A program made the translations under genes and the position numbers. 64,000 nucleotides of DNA, taken from positions 62,001-126,000 of the forward strand of contig NZ_FOSS01000005.1 in assembly GCF_900114355.1 (NCBI RefSeq), read 5' to 3'. This document shows, piece after piece, positions 49,652 to 57,620 of the stretch. Source of the stretch: Lysobacter sp. cf310. Lineage in GTDB: Bacteria; Pseudomonadota; Gammaproteobacteria; Xanthomonadales; Xanthomonadaceae. Positions within the stretch are counted from its first letter, which is position 1. Every line of letters begins with the position of its first letter. The notes under the pieces were generated by a model. The model was given only the letters and a program-made list of their open reading frames with translations. It searched no databases and was not told the DNA's origin.

Positions 49652-51538
49652 ATGCAAACAGAATTCAATTGTCGCTGGGGGATGCGCTTTTTTTACTTGG
49701 CAATGCTCATATTGGGGACACTATCACCAACAGGTTGCGCCAAGGACCCCTTAGAAGACACCACACTGAGCGAGATGCCTCGCTGGATCTACCGCGACGA
49801 TAAACACGCTGACGTCGCGCTCGTATTCGTACACGGTCTTTTTGGTGGCGCCACCAGTACCGCGACCAACGAGAAAGGCGAGAGCTTATTCCAATACATC
49901 CATGACAATCCAGACATCGGCCCACAGGTCGACATATTCGCTTTTGGCTTCACTTCCAACATGTTGCGTGACGGCTCGCTAGACATACGAGAGGCGGCCG
50001 GCGTACTTGACGATCGCTTACGTTACGCAGGCGTATGGGACTACGACACCGTTGTGTTCGTCACTCATAGCATGGGTGGACTCATAACGATGCAGGAGCT
50101 TGTCAATCATCCGGATAGATTGGAGCAAGTACCTCTGGTCATGATGTATGCCGTGCCGCAAGAGGGCTCACAGCTCGCTCAAATCGGCGCACACTTCTCT
50201 GACAATCCCGCGCTCCGGCAATTGGTCCCAGCCAACGGCTCTGACTTTCTCAGAGGCCTGGACGATAGCTGGGGATTGATCCCCCGAGAACGTCTTCCAC
50301 ACGTAGTTTGCGCCTATGAAACCGCTGATACTCACGGAATAAAAATCGTTGATCGCACCAGCGCCACTCGCTACTGCGATGGTACGCGCATGGCAGTGGG
50401 TGGCACCGATCACATCACCATCGTTAAGCCAACACACGAACAGCACGACTCGGTAGTAAAACTGGTGATCGCACTCAATGACTATGTTCTCGGCACTAAG
50501 CGCAAGCCCTTAGTCGAAGCAGTTGGCTTTACAAATGAAGGTGAGCACTTGGTGTACTCATATGATTTACAGAAAGACAATGTTGCACGCCTAGTGAACC
50601 AGGGCCCCCGCACGGTTCGATACACCTTGGGCCCCATGTCAAATCCAAAACTTATTGTGTCGCCCACCCATACACCCCGCCATATTTCGCCAGGAAACAC
50701 CGAGGAACTCCGGTTCTATCTTTTGCACACAGGCGAATGGCGTCCTGAGTATCGCCTTACGCTGAAGGCCGCCGCGATGCCCGAGCGAACAATCGTCGTA
50801 CGAGTGTCAAAAGAAGTTATCAACCAAAACCCAACAATCGAGAAGTTAGCTAGCGACCTTGAGCAACACTTAGAAGTGCCGGAGAACATCGCACAGCTAA
50901 AGGCACTATCACCAGATGGACAGAGAGAATGGTTGATTGACGCAGCTCAAAAATCGCTTCAGAGCCAGCACCCTGAACTGTCCAATCAAAAAGGTTTGAG
51001 CGCGCTAATAACGGCCGACGCGCTATCCGCAACGGGCTTCTCTGAACTGGCCGCAGCCACTTTACTCAAGGCGACCGACGAAACAGCCACCTGGGGCGAA
51101 GTAAAAAAAATACCCAGCGCAGAGCCGCTAATCAGCGCAATTGAAAAGCAAACAGGAGTGAAGCTTCCTGGGACCTGGGCACACGCAACAGATTACGGTG
51201 ACGTTAAGATTTCTAGCTACCGACCAAGCCATATCAACCTCGACACATGGTCTCGCTTGGCAACAAAACTGCAAGAAGTACCTGCGCTCAAGCCCGCTGG
51301 GCTGAGCCTCAAGGGAGATGTTTTTCGAGAGAGAGGCATGATTGAAGATGCCAAGATTGCGTATCGAGATGCCCACAGAATAAGCGCGTCACCAGAGCTA
51401 GAGTTTAAGCTCAGGGATATTCAACATATGCAACAGACATTCGGCCCGAACATCCAGTACAACGCAAACAAAGACATGCTAAACCAAAAGAAGGACACAC
51501 TTCCTCTACAACGACCAGACTCAGAGGCAGAGGGCTAA
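49652..51538 (+). CDS. Probable lipoprotein with alpha/beta-hydrolase domain and TPR-like C-terminus, 628 aa (foreign)
   Basis: A lipoprotein-like N-terminus with Cys29 after SPTG leads into a hydrolase domain (about 55-285): FVHGLFGG, nucleophile Ser140 in VTHSMGG, and His254 in GTDHITIV as likely base. A beta-rich middle (290-390) and a helical C-terminal part with at least one TPR-like repeat (about 565-600) follow. The G+C is far lower and AAA, ATA, TTA codons much more frequent than in neighbours, so the gene was probably acquired. ATG 49652 has GGGAGG six bases upstream. Function unknown; possible effector or phospholipase/esterase. Confidence 0.88.
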   Translation: MQTEFNCRWGMRFFYLAMLILGTLSPTGCAKDPLEDTTLSEMPRWIYRDDKHADVALVFVHGLFGGATSTATNEKGESLFQYIHDNPDIGPQVDIFAFGFTSNMLRDGSLDIREAAGVLDDRLRYAGVWDYDTVVFVTHSMGGLITMQELVNHPDRLEQVPLVMMYAVPQEGSQLAQIGAHFSDNPALRQLVPANGSDFLRGLDDSWGLIPRERLPHVVCAYETADTHGIKIVDRTSATRYCDGTRMAVGGTDHITIVKPTHEQHDSVVKLVIALNDYVLGTKRKPLVEAVGFTNEGEHLVYSYDLQKDNVARLVNQGPRTVRYTLGPMSNPKLIVSPTHTPRHISPGNTEELRFYLLHTGEWRPEYRLTLKAAAMPERTIVVRVSKEVINQNPTIEKLASDLEQHLEVPENIAQLKALSPDGQREWLIDAAQKSLQSQHPELSNQKGLSALITADALSATGFSELAAATLLKATDETATWGEVKKIPSAEPLISAIEKQTGVKLPGTWAHATDYGDVKISSYRPSHINLDTWSRLATKLQEVPALKPAGLSLKGDVFRERGMIEDAKIAYRDAHRISASPELEFKLRDIQHMQQTFGPNIQYNANKDMLNQKKDTLPLQRPDSEAEG

Positions 51539-51734
51539 ATCCCTCTGCACACCAGTGGCGCATACTGATAACCCACATTGGAGATGATTCGGCGCGACGT
51601 TTTGCATTCGGCTCTTATGGTTACCCACAGAAACTCCTCGAACGCCCCAGAAGCTAATGCGCGGGCTGCGACGATGCATCACCCCAGATCTTTTGGCGTC
51701 TAATATTGCGAACACTACGCTCGCGTGGCGCAGC

Positions 51735-51786
51735 TCACGGCGCGCTCTTGACCACCACGCCCGCGCGCATCACCAGCACCGGCTTC
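51735..51786 (-). repeat. Right copy of 52-bp imperfect direct repeat (3' end of amidohydrolase gene)
   Basis: This copy forms the true 3' end of the amidohydrolase gene. With the copy 2422 bases to the left, it brackets the A/T-rich hydrolase gene. Such an arrangement is typical of elements that insert at the end of a gene and leave the gene intact. Confidence 0.8.
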
Positions 51787-53042
51787 TCGGTCGCGCGCAC
51801 GTTCTGGATCACGTCGCCGGGCACCGCCACGATGTCGGCGGCCTTGCCGACTTCCAGGGTGCCGGTGTCCTTGTCGATGCCGAGCAATTTCGCCGAGCCC
51901 TGGCTGCTGGTCATCAACGCCTGCGCCGGGCTCATGCCCATGTCGACGTAATCGCCGAACTCGCGTGCGTTGAGGCCGTGCGGGAAAACCGCCGAATCGG
52001 TGCCATAAGCGATCGGCACGCCGATCTTGAGCGCCTGCTTGAACATCTGGGTATGCGCGGCCGCGGCCGCACGCGCCTTCTCGCCGATCTTGGGCGGATA
52101 GGTATCGGCCTTTTCGTCCACCCACAACTGGGTCATGCGCGTGGGCACCAGGTAGACGCCCTTGTTCTTCATCAGCTGCAGCGTGGCCGGGGTGAGGAAG
52201 CTGCCGTGCTCGATCGAATCGATGCCGGCCTCCACCGCCAGCCGCGCGGCGACGTCGCCGTGGCTGTGCGCAGCCACCTTGCGGCCCCAGTTGTGGGCCT
52301 CGCCGATGATCGCGCCGAGTTCGGCCGGCGTCAGCTGCGGCACGTCGACCGGGTCGGACTCGGACAGCACGCCGCCGGAGGCGCAGATCTTGATCACGTC
52401 GGCGCCGAACTTCATCTGCTGGCGCACCGCCAGCCGGCATTCCTCGGCGCCGTTGCACACCCCTTCCAGCGGACCGGCGGGACGGATCCGGTCCGGGGGC
52501 GCGTTGACGCTGTCGCAATGGCCGCCGGTGGAGCCGATGGCGTGGCCGGCCACGATCAGGCGCGGGCCCTGGACCAGGCCGGCGTTGATCGCGTTGCGCA
52601 GGCCGATGTCGACGAAATCCGGCGCGCCCAGCTCGCGCGCGGTCGTCACGCCGGCCTTCAGCGCCGACTGCGCGTTGCGCTGCGCATGGAAGGCCTGCTC
52701 GGTCGGGAAGCGCAGCATGTTCTCGTAGAAGCCCTGGGCCCAATCCTCGCTGTGGTCGGAGGCCAGGTGGGTATGCGCATCGATGAAGCCGGGCAGCAGG
52801 GTCGCATCGCCCAGGTCGATCACTTGCGCGTCGGCGGGGATCGCGGCATCGCGACCGACCGCGACGATGCGATCGCCGCGCACCACCACCACGCCGGGCG
52901 AAACCAACTGCCCGCTGCGTCCGTCGAACAGATGCGCGGCCTTGAGCGCGATCGTCGGCGCGGCGCTCTGCGCCTGCGCGTTCATCGCCAGGCTCAGACC
53001 CAAGGACCAGGCAGCGGACAGGACGGCGTTGCGCAACTTCAT
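51735..53042 (-). CDS. Secreted metal-dependent amidohydrolase, 435 aa
   Basis: Signal peptide (about 1-24, ending NAQAQS), then an amidohydrolase barrel with metal His pair in FIDAHTHLA, bridging Lys in DVIKICASGG, His in AHSHGDVA and SIEHGSF and Asp in AYGTDSAV. It resembles imidazolonepropionase-like/Xaa-Pro dipeptidase-type amidohydrolases of the periplasm. The substrate is unknown, often dipeptides. The 3' end shows a repeat with the remnant at 49313. Confidence 0.9.
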   Translation of the reverse strand: MKLRNAVLSAAWSLGLSLAMNAQAQSAAPTIALKAAHLFDGRSGQLVSPGVVVVRGDRIVAVGRDAAIPADAQVIDLGDATLLPGFIDAHTHLASDHSEDWAQGFYENMLRFPTEQAFHAQRNAQSALKAGVTTARELGAPDFVDIGLRNAINAGLVQGPRLIVAGHAIGSTGGHCDSVNAPPDRIRPAGPLEGVCNGAEECRLAVRQQMKFGADVIKICASGGVLSESDPVDVPQLTPAELGAIIGEAHNWGRKVAAHSHGDVAARLAVEAGIDSIEHGSFLTPATLQLMKNKGVYLVPTRMTQLWVDEKADTYPPKIGEKARAAAAAHTQMFKQALKIGVPIAYGTDSAVFPHGLNAREFGDYVDMGMSPAQALMTSSQGSAKLLGIDKDTGTLEVGKAADIVAVPGDVIQNVRATEKPVLVMRAGVVVKSAP

Positions 53043-53274
53043 ACGGACTCTCCCCGGAGCGACATGGTGAGAGCGAGTGTAGGGCTTGCTGCGACGCGGG
53101 ATATGGGACCTTCGGATGACCGACGCCTCAGTTTCCGCGCGCGCCCCGCATCCGATCGTGCGCGAAATTCTCCGGCCGTCCTCGCCATGACCCGAAGAGG
53201 ACGCCGCCAGGCATCGCGATGCGCAGGATGCGGTGAGCCAAAGGCGAACCGCATCGTCTTCACGGCGCCGGGTA

Positions 53275-54030
53275 CTAGTTGGCGGCCGCCGACTTGCGCA
53301 ACAGATCGCGCACCGCCTCGGCGGTGGCGGTGGCCGACTGCGGGTTCTGGCCGGTGACCAGACGTCCGTCGACGCTGACCTGCGCGGTCCAGTTCGGCGC
53401 GGCCTGATGCTGCGCGCCGCGCCGGCTCAGCGTGCTGGCGAGCAGGAACGGCACCACGCTCTCCAGCTTCACTGCGCGCTCTTCGTCGTCGGTGAACGCG
53501 CTGACGCGCTTGCCGGCCACCAGGTAGCTGCCGTCGCTGAGCTTCACGTTCACCAGCGCGGCCGGGCCGTGGCAGACCGCGGCGACCACGTTGCCGGACT
53601 CGTACACCTCGCGCGTCACCCGCTGCACCGCCGGGCTGTCGGGAAAATCCCACACCGCGCCATGGCCGCCGGCGTAGAACACCGCCGCGTACTTGCGGCT
53701 GTCGACCTCGTCCAGGCGCGCGGTGTTGCGGATCGCGGCGCGGAAGCCGGCGTCGTTCCAGTAATGCGCGTTGGTGACGTCGTCCAGTTCGACGCCGTCG
53801 ACCGGCGGCTCGCCGCCCTGGATCGAAGCGAACTCGACCGCGATGCCGGCGGCATCGAACACCGCCAAGGGGTGCGTGACCTCGCCCAGGTAAAAACCGG
53901 TGGGCTGGCCGGTGCTGCCCTTGGTGCCGTGGCTGGTCAGCACCATCAGCACCGGCTTGGGCGCGGGCGGGGTGGCGCCGGTGGCGGCGGCGGACAGGCC
54001 GAACAGGGCGGCGGCGAATAGAGCGCTCAT
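53275..54030 (-). CDS. DJ-1/PfpI-family (type 1 glutamine amidotransferase-like) protein, 251 aa
   Basis: The nucleophile elbow AAVCHGPAALVN carries the likely catalytic Cys. The N-terminus has a signal-like segment (MSALFAAALFGLSAAATGAT), so it may be periplasmic. The family has glyoxalase III-like, chaperone or protease activities. Divergent from a LysR gene, which probably controls it. Confidence 0.87.
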   Translation of the reverse strand: MSALFAAALFGLSAAATGATPPAPKPVLMVLTSHGTKGSTGQPTGFYLGEVTHPLAVFDAAGIAVEFASIQGGEPPVDGVELDDVTNAHYWNDAGFRAAIRNTARLDEVDSRKYAAVFYAGGHGAVWDFPDSPAVQRVTREVYESGNVVAAVCHGPAALVNVKLSDGSYLVAGKRVSAFTDDEERAVKLESVVPFLLASTLSRRGAQHQAAPNWTAQVSVDGRLVTGQNPQSATATAEAVRDLLRKSAAAN

Positions 54031-54141
54031 GGCGGGAATCCTGGGAAGGGTCGGGAGCCGACCGGGTGCAGGCACTCTATTCCTGCCGTTTGTGGCGATA
54101 AACTGGTGCCCTGGCAAATTACTCGTGCGTGGAACGCAATA

Positions 54142-55038
54142 ATGAGCCGCCACTACGACCATCTGGCCGACGTCGAGGCCTTCGCCGCCGCGGTCGAACG
54201 CGGCTCGCTGACCGCCGCCGCGACCGCGCTGGCGACCACGCCCTCGGCGATCAGCCGCGCGATCGCGCGCCTGGAAACCCGGCTGGGCGTGCAACTGCTG
54301 CGGCGCACGACCCGGCGCCTGGGCCTGACCGAAGCCGGGCGCGCCTATCTGGAGCAAACGCGTGCTGCCTTCGCCCTGATCGACGAGGCCGAACGCAGCC
54401 TGCAGGGCCAGGGCGGCGCACTCTCCGGCAGCGTGCGCCTGAGCGTGCCCACCACCTACGGCCACTACCGTCTGCCGGCGCGCCTGCAGGCGTTCGCCCA
54501 ACAGCACCCGCAGGTGCGCATCGAGCTGAGCATCGCCAATCGCAATGTCGACCTGATCGCCGAGGGCTACGACCTCGCGATCCGACTGGGCGAGTTGCCC
54601 GACAGCGGCCTGGTCGCGCGCAAGCTCGAGGACGCGCCGGTCTGCCTGGTCGCCTCGCCCGACTACCTGCGGCACGCGGGCCTCCCGCGCACGATCGACG
54701 AGCTGGCCCAACACCGTTGCCTGTCGTTCGTGATGCCCAGCAGCGGACGCGTGTTCCCCTGGATCCTGCGCGAGGACGGCCGCGATCGCGACTGGACGCC
54801 GGGCGGAGCCTTGCGGGTGTCGGACGATCCCTTGGGCATGGTGTCGTTGGCCGAACAGGGCGCGGGCATCTGCCAGAGCTACGACTTCATCGTCGGCGAA
54901 CGCGTGCGCGCCGGACGCCTGGTCGAGGTGCTGCCGCACACGCGCGGCCGCAGCCGATCGTTCTCGCTGATCTACGCACCGCACCGGCAGCTGTCGGCGG
55001 CCGCGCGCGCCCTGATCGCGGCGCTGAGCGCGGGCTAA
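54142..55038 (+). CDS. LysR-family transcriptional regulator, 298 aa
   Basis: HTH at about 10-65 (GSLTAAATALATTPSAISRA, TRLGVQLLRRTTRRLGLTEA) of the CrgA/DsdC-like branch, and a C-terminal effector domain with VSLAEQGAGI. It starts at ATG 54142. A GTTT-N8-AAAC inverted pair occurs in the divergent gap near 54090-54105 and might be its site, with weak support. Confidence 0.9.
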   Translation: MSRHYDHLADVEAFAAAVERGSLTAAATALATTPSAISRAIARLETRLGVQLLRRTTRRLGLTEAGRAYLEQTRAAFALIDEAERSLQGQGGALSGSVRLSVPTTYGHYRLPARLQAFAQQHPQVRIELSIANRNVDLIAEGYDLAIRLGELPDSGLVARKLEDAPVCLVASPDYLRHAGLPRTIDELAQHRCLSFVMPSSGRVFPWILREDGRDRDWTPGGALRVSDDPLGMVSLAEQGAGICQSYDFIVGERVRAGRLVEVLPHTRGRSRSFSLIYAPHRQLSAAARALIAALSAG

Positions 55039-55124
55039 AGCACCGCCGCGTCGACATTTGCGGAGCCCCGCGCGCGGGCGGACAATCCGCTTGTCGCCTC
55101 AGCGCGCTATCCACGGAGTCACCC

Positions 55125-55682
55125 ATGATTCTCCGTCCTGCCTTGATCGCCGCCCTGCTCGCTCTGATGCTGGCCGGCACCGCCGCCGCCAAGAGCCGCA
55201 ACGTCACCGACCCGGACGCGCCGCGCGCCTTGCCCGAACAGGGCCCGGTCGAAGTGCGTTGGGAAAACCCGGCCCAGTTCACCGAGATCCGTTACAGCGG
55301 CAACGCCAGCGAAGCCAAGCGCGGCAACTGGGTCGAAGACCTGGCCCAGCACCTGCGCCAGCGCGCGCAGAAGCGCCTGCCCGCGGGCGAGCGCCTGGAA
55401 GTCGACATCCTCGATATCCGCCGCGCCGGCAACTACGAACCCTGGCGCGGCGTCGCCTTCAACGACACCCGCTTCATCCGCGACATCTACCCGCCGCGCA
55501 TCACCCTCAACTTCCGCCGCATCGGCGCCGACGGCCAGGTCATCGCCGAAGGCGAACGCAAACTCAGCGACATGGGTTTCCTCAGCAACGCCAACCCCCT
55601 GAGCAACAGCGACCCGCTGCGTTACGAAAAGACGCTGATCAACCGCTGGCTGGACCGCGAACTCAAGCGCCCCGACGTCTAA
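55125..55682 (+). CDS. Secreted DUF3016-family protein, 185 aa
   Basis: Sec signal peptide (MILRPALIAALLALMLAGTA), then a DUF3016-like domain containing VEVRWENPAQFTEIRYSG and the FNDTRFIRDIYPPRITLNFR block. A periplasmic protein of unknown function that is widespread in proteobacteria. It is followed by the REP array. Confidence 0.87.
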   Translation: MILRPALIAALLALMLAGTAAAKSRNVTDPDAPRALPEQGPVEVRWENPAQFTEIRYSGNASEAKRGNWVEDLAQHLRQRAQKRLPAGERLEVDILDIRRAGNYEPWRGVAFNDTRFIRDIYPPRITLNFRRIGADGQVIAEGERKLSDMGFLSNANPLSNSDPLRYEKTLINRWLDRELKRPDV

Positions 55683-56503
55683 GCCGCACCGCCGCCCGCC
55701 GCTCCGCACCCTCCATGGGCGCGCCACCAGCCGCATCCGCCCCTGTAGGAGCGGCGCAAGCCGCGACCGCGACACCGCACCCACGGCGAAACCAACGACG
55801 CACGCCGAATCCCGAGTCGCGGCTCGCGCCGCTCCTACCCGGCCATGCCGACTCCGCTTTCTGCTTCCTGTGGGAGCGGCGTAAGCCGCGATGAATGCCC
55901 CGCACTCGTCGCGCAACTCGCGTCATCGCCGCAGCCCAATCGCGGCTCACGCCGCTCCCACAGCGCCAGCGCAACGCGCCCCGAACATCGCTCGCCCCCA
56001 CCCGCGCCTCTTCCGATCGCCACCTGTAGGAGCGGCGCAAGCCGCGACCGCGAAACCGCGCCCACGGCGAAAGCAACGACGCACGCCGAATCCCGAGTCG
56101 CGGCTCGCGCCGCTCCTACCCGGCCAAACCGACTCCGCTTTCTGCTTCCTGTGGGAGCGGCGTAAGCCGCGATGGAAGCCTCGCACTCGTCGCGCAACTC
56201 GCGTCATCGCCGCAGCCCAATCGCGGCTTACGCCGCTCCCACAGCGCCAGCGCAACGCGCCCCGAACATCGCTCGCCCCCACCCGCGCCTATTCCGATCG
56301 CCACCTGTAGGAGCGGCGCAAGCCGCGACCGCGAAACCGCAACTGCGACGGAACCAACGACGCACGCCGAATCCCAGGTCGCGGCTCGCGCCGCTCCTAC
56401 CCGGTCCTGCCGACTCCGCTTTCTGCTTTCTGTGGGAGCGGCGTAAGCCGCGATCGCGCCACCCCACCCACGACGCCGCCCCCCTCAAAACAGCGACTCC
56501 ACC
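55683..56503. other. Gene-free gap filled by a REP-type tandem array
   Basis: About 820 bases between convergent genes. Nearly the whole stretch consists of the repeat array described separately. Long open frames cross it in several phases because of the repeat composition, but none resembles a gene. Confidence 0.75.
55744..56453. repeat. Tandem 281-bp array of eleven GTAG/GTGG-headed REP-like elements
   Basis: The unit, 281 bases long, starts at 55744, 56025 and 56306 (the last partial). Each full unit carries a TGTAGGAGCGGCGCAAGCCG element (GTAG-headed), its inverted partner, a TGTGGGAGCGGCGTAAGCCG (GTGG-headed) element and its inverted partner. Individual copies: 55744, 55817, 55869, 55940, 56025, 56098, 56150, 56221, 56306, 56379, 56431. 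This is a BIME-like cluster, known to terminate transcription or serve RAYT transposases. Confidence 0.9.
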
Positions 56504-57433
56504 TTAGCGCCGCAGCGTCTCCAAGAACTCCCGCAGCGCCGTATTGAACGCCTCGGGCTGATCCACGAATACCCCATGCCCCGCATCAGCGATGACCTCC
56601 AAACGCGCCCCCGGCACCTGCTCCGCGATCGCCTTCTGCGCCGCAAGCTCGTCCGAACTCGCCGCCGCCACGATCAACGTCGGCCGATCGAACTTCTTCA
56701 GCGCGCCGCGGCGGTCGACGCCATACATATCGGCCACCAGCATCGCCACGCCCGTGCTCACCGGCGTACGCATAGCGATTTCAACGCGTCGCTCCACACG
56801 CGGCGCATCCAAAGGTTTCACGAAAATCGCGCCCATCATGCCGCGCAGATACTCGCGCGGATGCGCCGCGTAGACCGCCATCATCTCGAGGAAGCGCTGC
56901 GCCGCCTGCGGATCCGCGCTCACCCCGCCAGCACCGCGCGAAACCGCCGCATCCACCAACACCAGGCCGGCGATACGCCCGGTCCCGTAACGCTGCACAT
57001 AGGCGGCGACATCCTGCACGCCCTGCGACCAACCGATCAGCACCACCCCGTCTAGCTTGCGCGCCGCCAACAAGGCCTCGATATCGCCCGCGCGCACCTC
57101 CGGCGTATTGCCGCTCCCGCTGTGCTGCGAGGCCCCCTGCGAACGCGGGTCAATCGCCACCACCCGATGCCCCTCGCCGAACGCCGCCAGCTGCGCGTCC
57201 CAGATCGTGTGATCCATGCCCCAGCCGGGCACGAACACCAGCACCGGCGCCGCGTCGGTCCGCCCGTTGTCGACGTAGTGAATGCGTGTGCCGTCGGAGG
57301 CCGGCACCGAGCCGGCGGCGTAGCCCTCGGCAGCGGCCACCGACCCGCTCGCCAGCACGCCGGCCAGCAGGAGCGAGCCGATCAGCGCCCATAGCCGCGC
57401 GCAACGCCTGGGATTTGGGAGGGTCGTGTTCAT
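56504..57433 (-). CDS. Secreted alpha/beta-hydrolase, 309 aa
   Basis: Signal peptide (about 1-34, ending SGSVAAAEG), then a hydrolase fold with nucleophile Ser in VLIGWSQGVQD, Asp probably near SSDELAAQK and His in ADAGHGVFV. The oxyanion region is VPGWGMD. Substrate unknown. Convergent with the DUF3016 gene across the REP array, and it converges from the right with the beta-propeller promoter region. Confidence 0.88.
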   Translation of the reverse strand: MNTTLPNPRRCARLWALIGSLLLAGVLASGSVAAAEGYAAGSVPASDGTRIHYVDNGRTDAAPVLVFVPGWGMDHTIWDAQLAAFGEGHRVVAIDPRSQGASQHSGSGNTPEVRAGDIEALLAARKLDGVVLIGWSQGVQDVAAYVQRYGTGRIAGLVLVDAAVSRGAGGVSADPQAAQRFLEMMAVYAAHPREYLRGMMGAIFVKPLDAPRVERRVEIAMRTPVSTGVAMLVADMYGVDRRGALKKFDRPTLIVAAASSDELAAQKAIAEQVPGARLEVIADAGHGVFVDQPEAFNTALREFLETLRR

Positions 57434-57620
57434 GGCGCCGGACTCGCAGGTCGTAGGGAGGTCGCCGCGATCATCGCAGCGCGCGCCGGCCCTGGACTGT
57501 GCCGGGAGTGAGGGTTCGACCCCGTTCCCTCACCCCGCTCGTTGGAATCGATGCCGGCCGCTACGATGGGGTTCGGACCGACGGCGTGCCGATGCGCCGA
57601 TGCGCTTACAGGGGAAGGGG

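Noticed and set aside
49652-51538. Insertion sequence or integrase in the A/T-rich segment
   Set aside because: No transposase, recombinase or perfect terminal inverted repeats were seen. Only the imperfect 52-bp direct repeat supports mobility.
55744-56453. A CRISPR-like array
   Set aside because: The repeats alternate in orientation, form pairs of palindromes and have long unequal intervals that are themselves repeated. No cas gene is present. They are REP-type elements.
55835-56507. Several short proteins predicted inside the REP array in both strands
   Set aside because: They are translations of the repeat units, with mutually similar low-complexity products, and none has a ribosome site or family.
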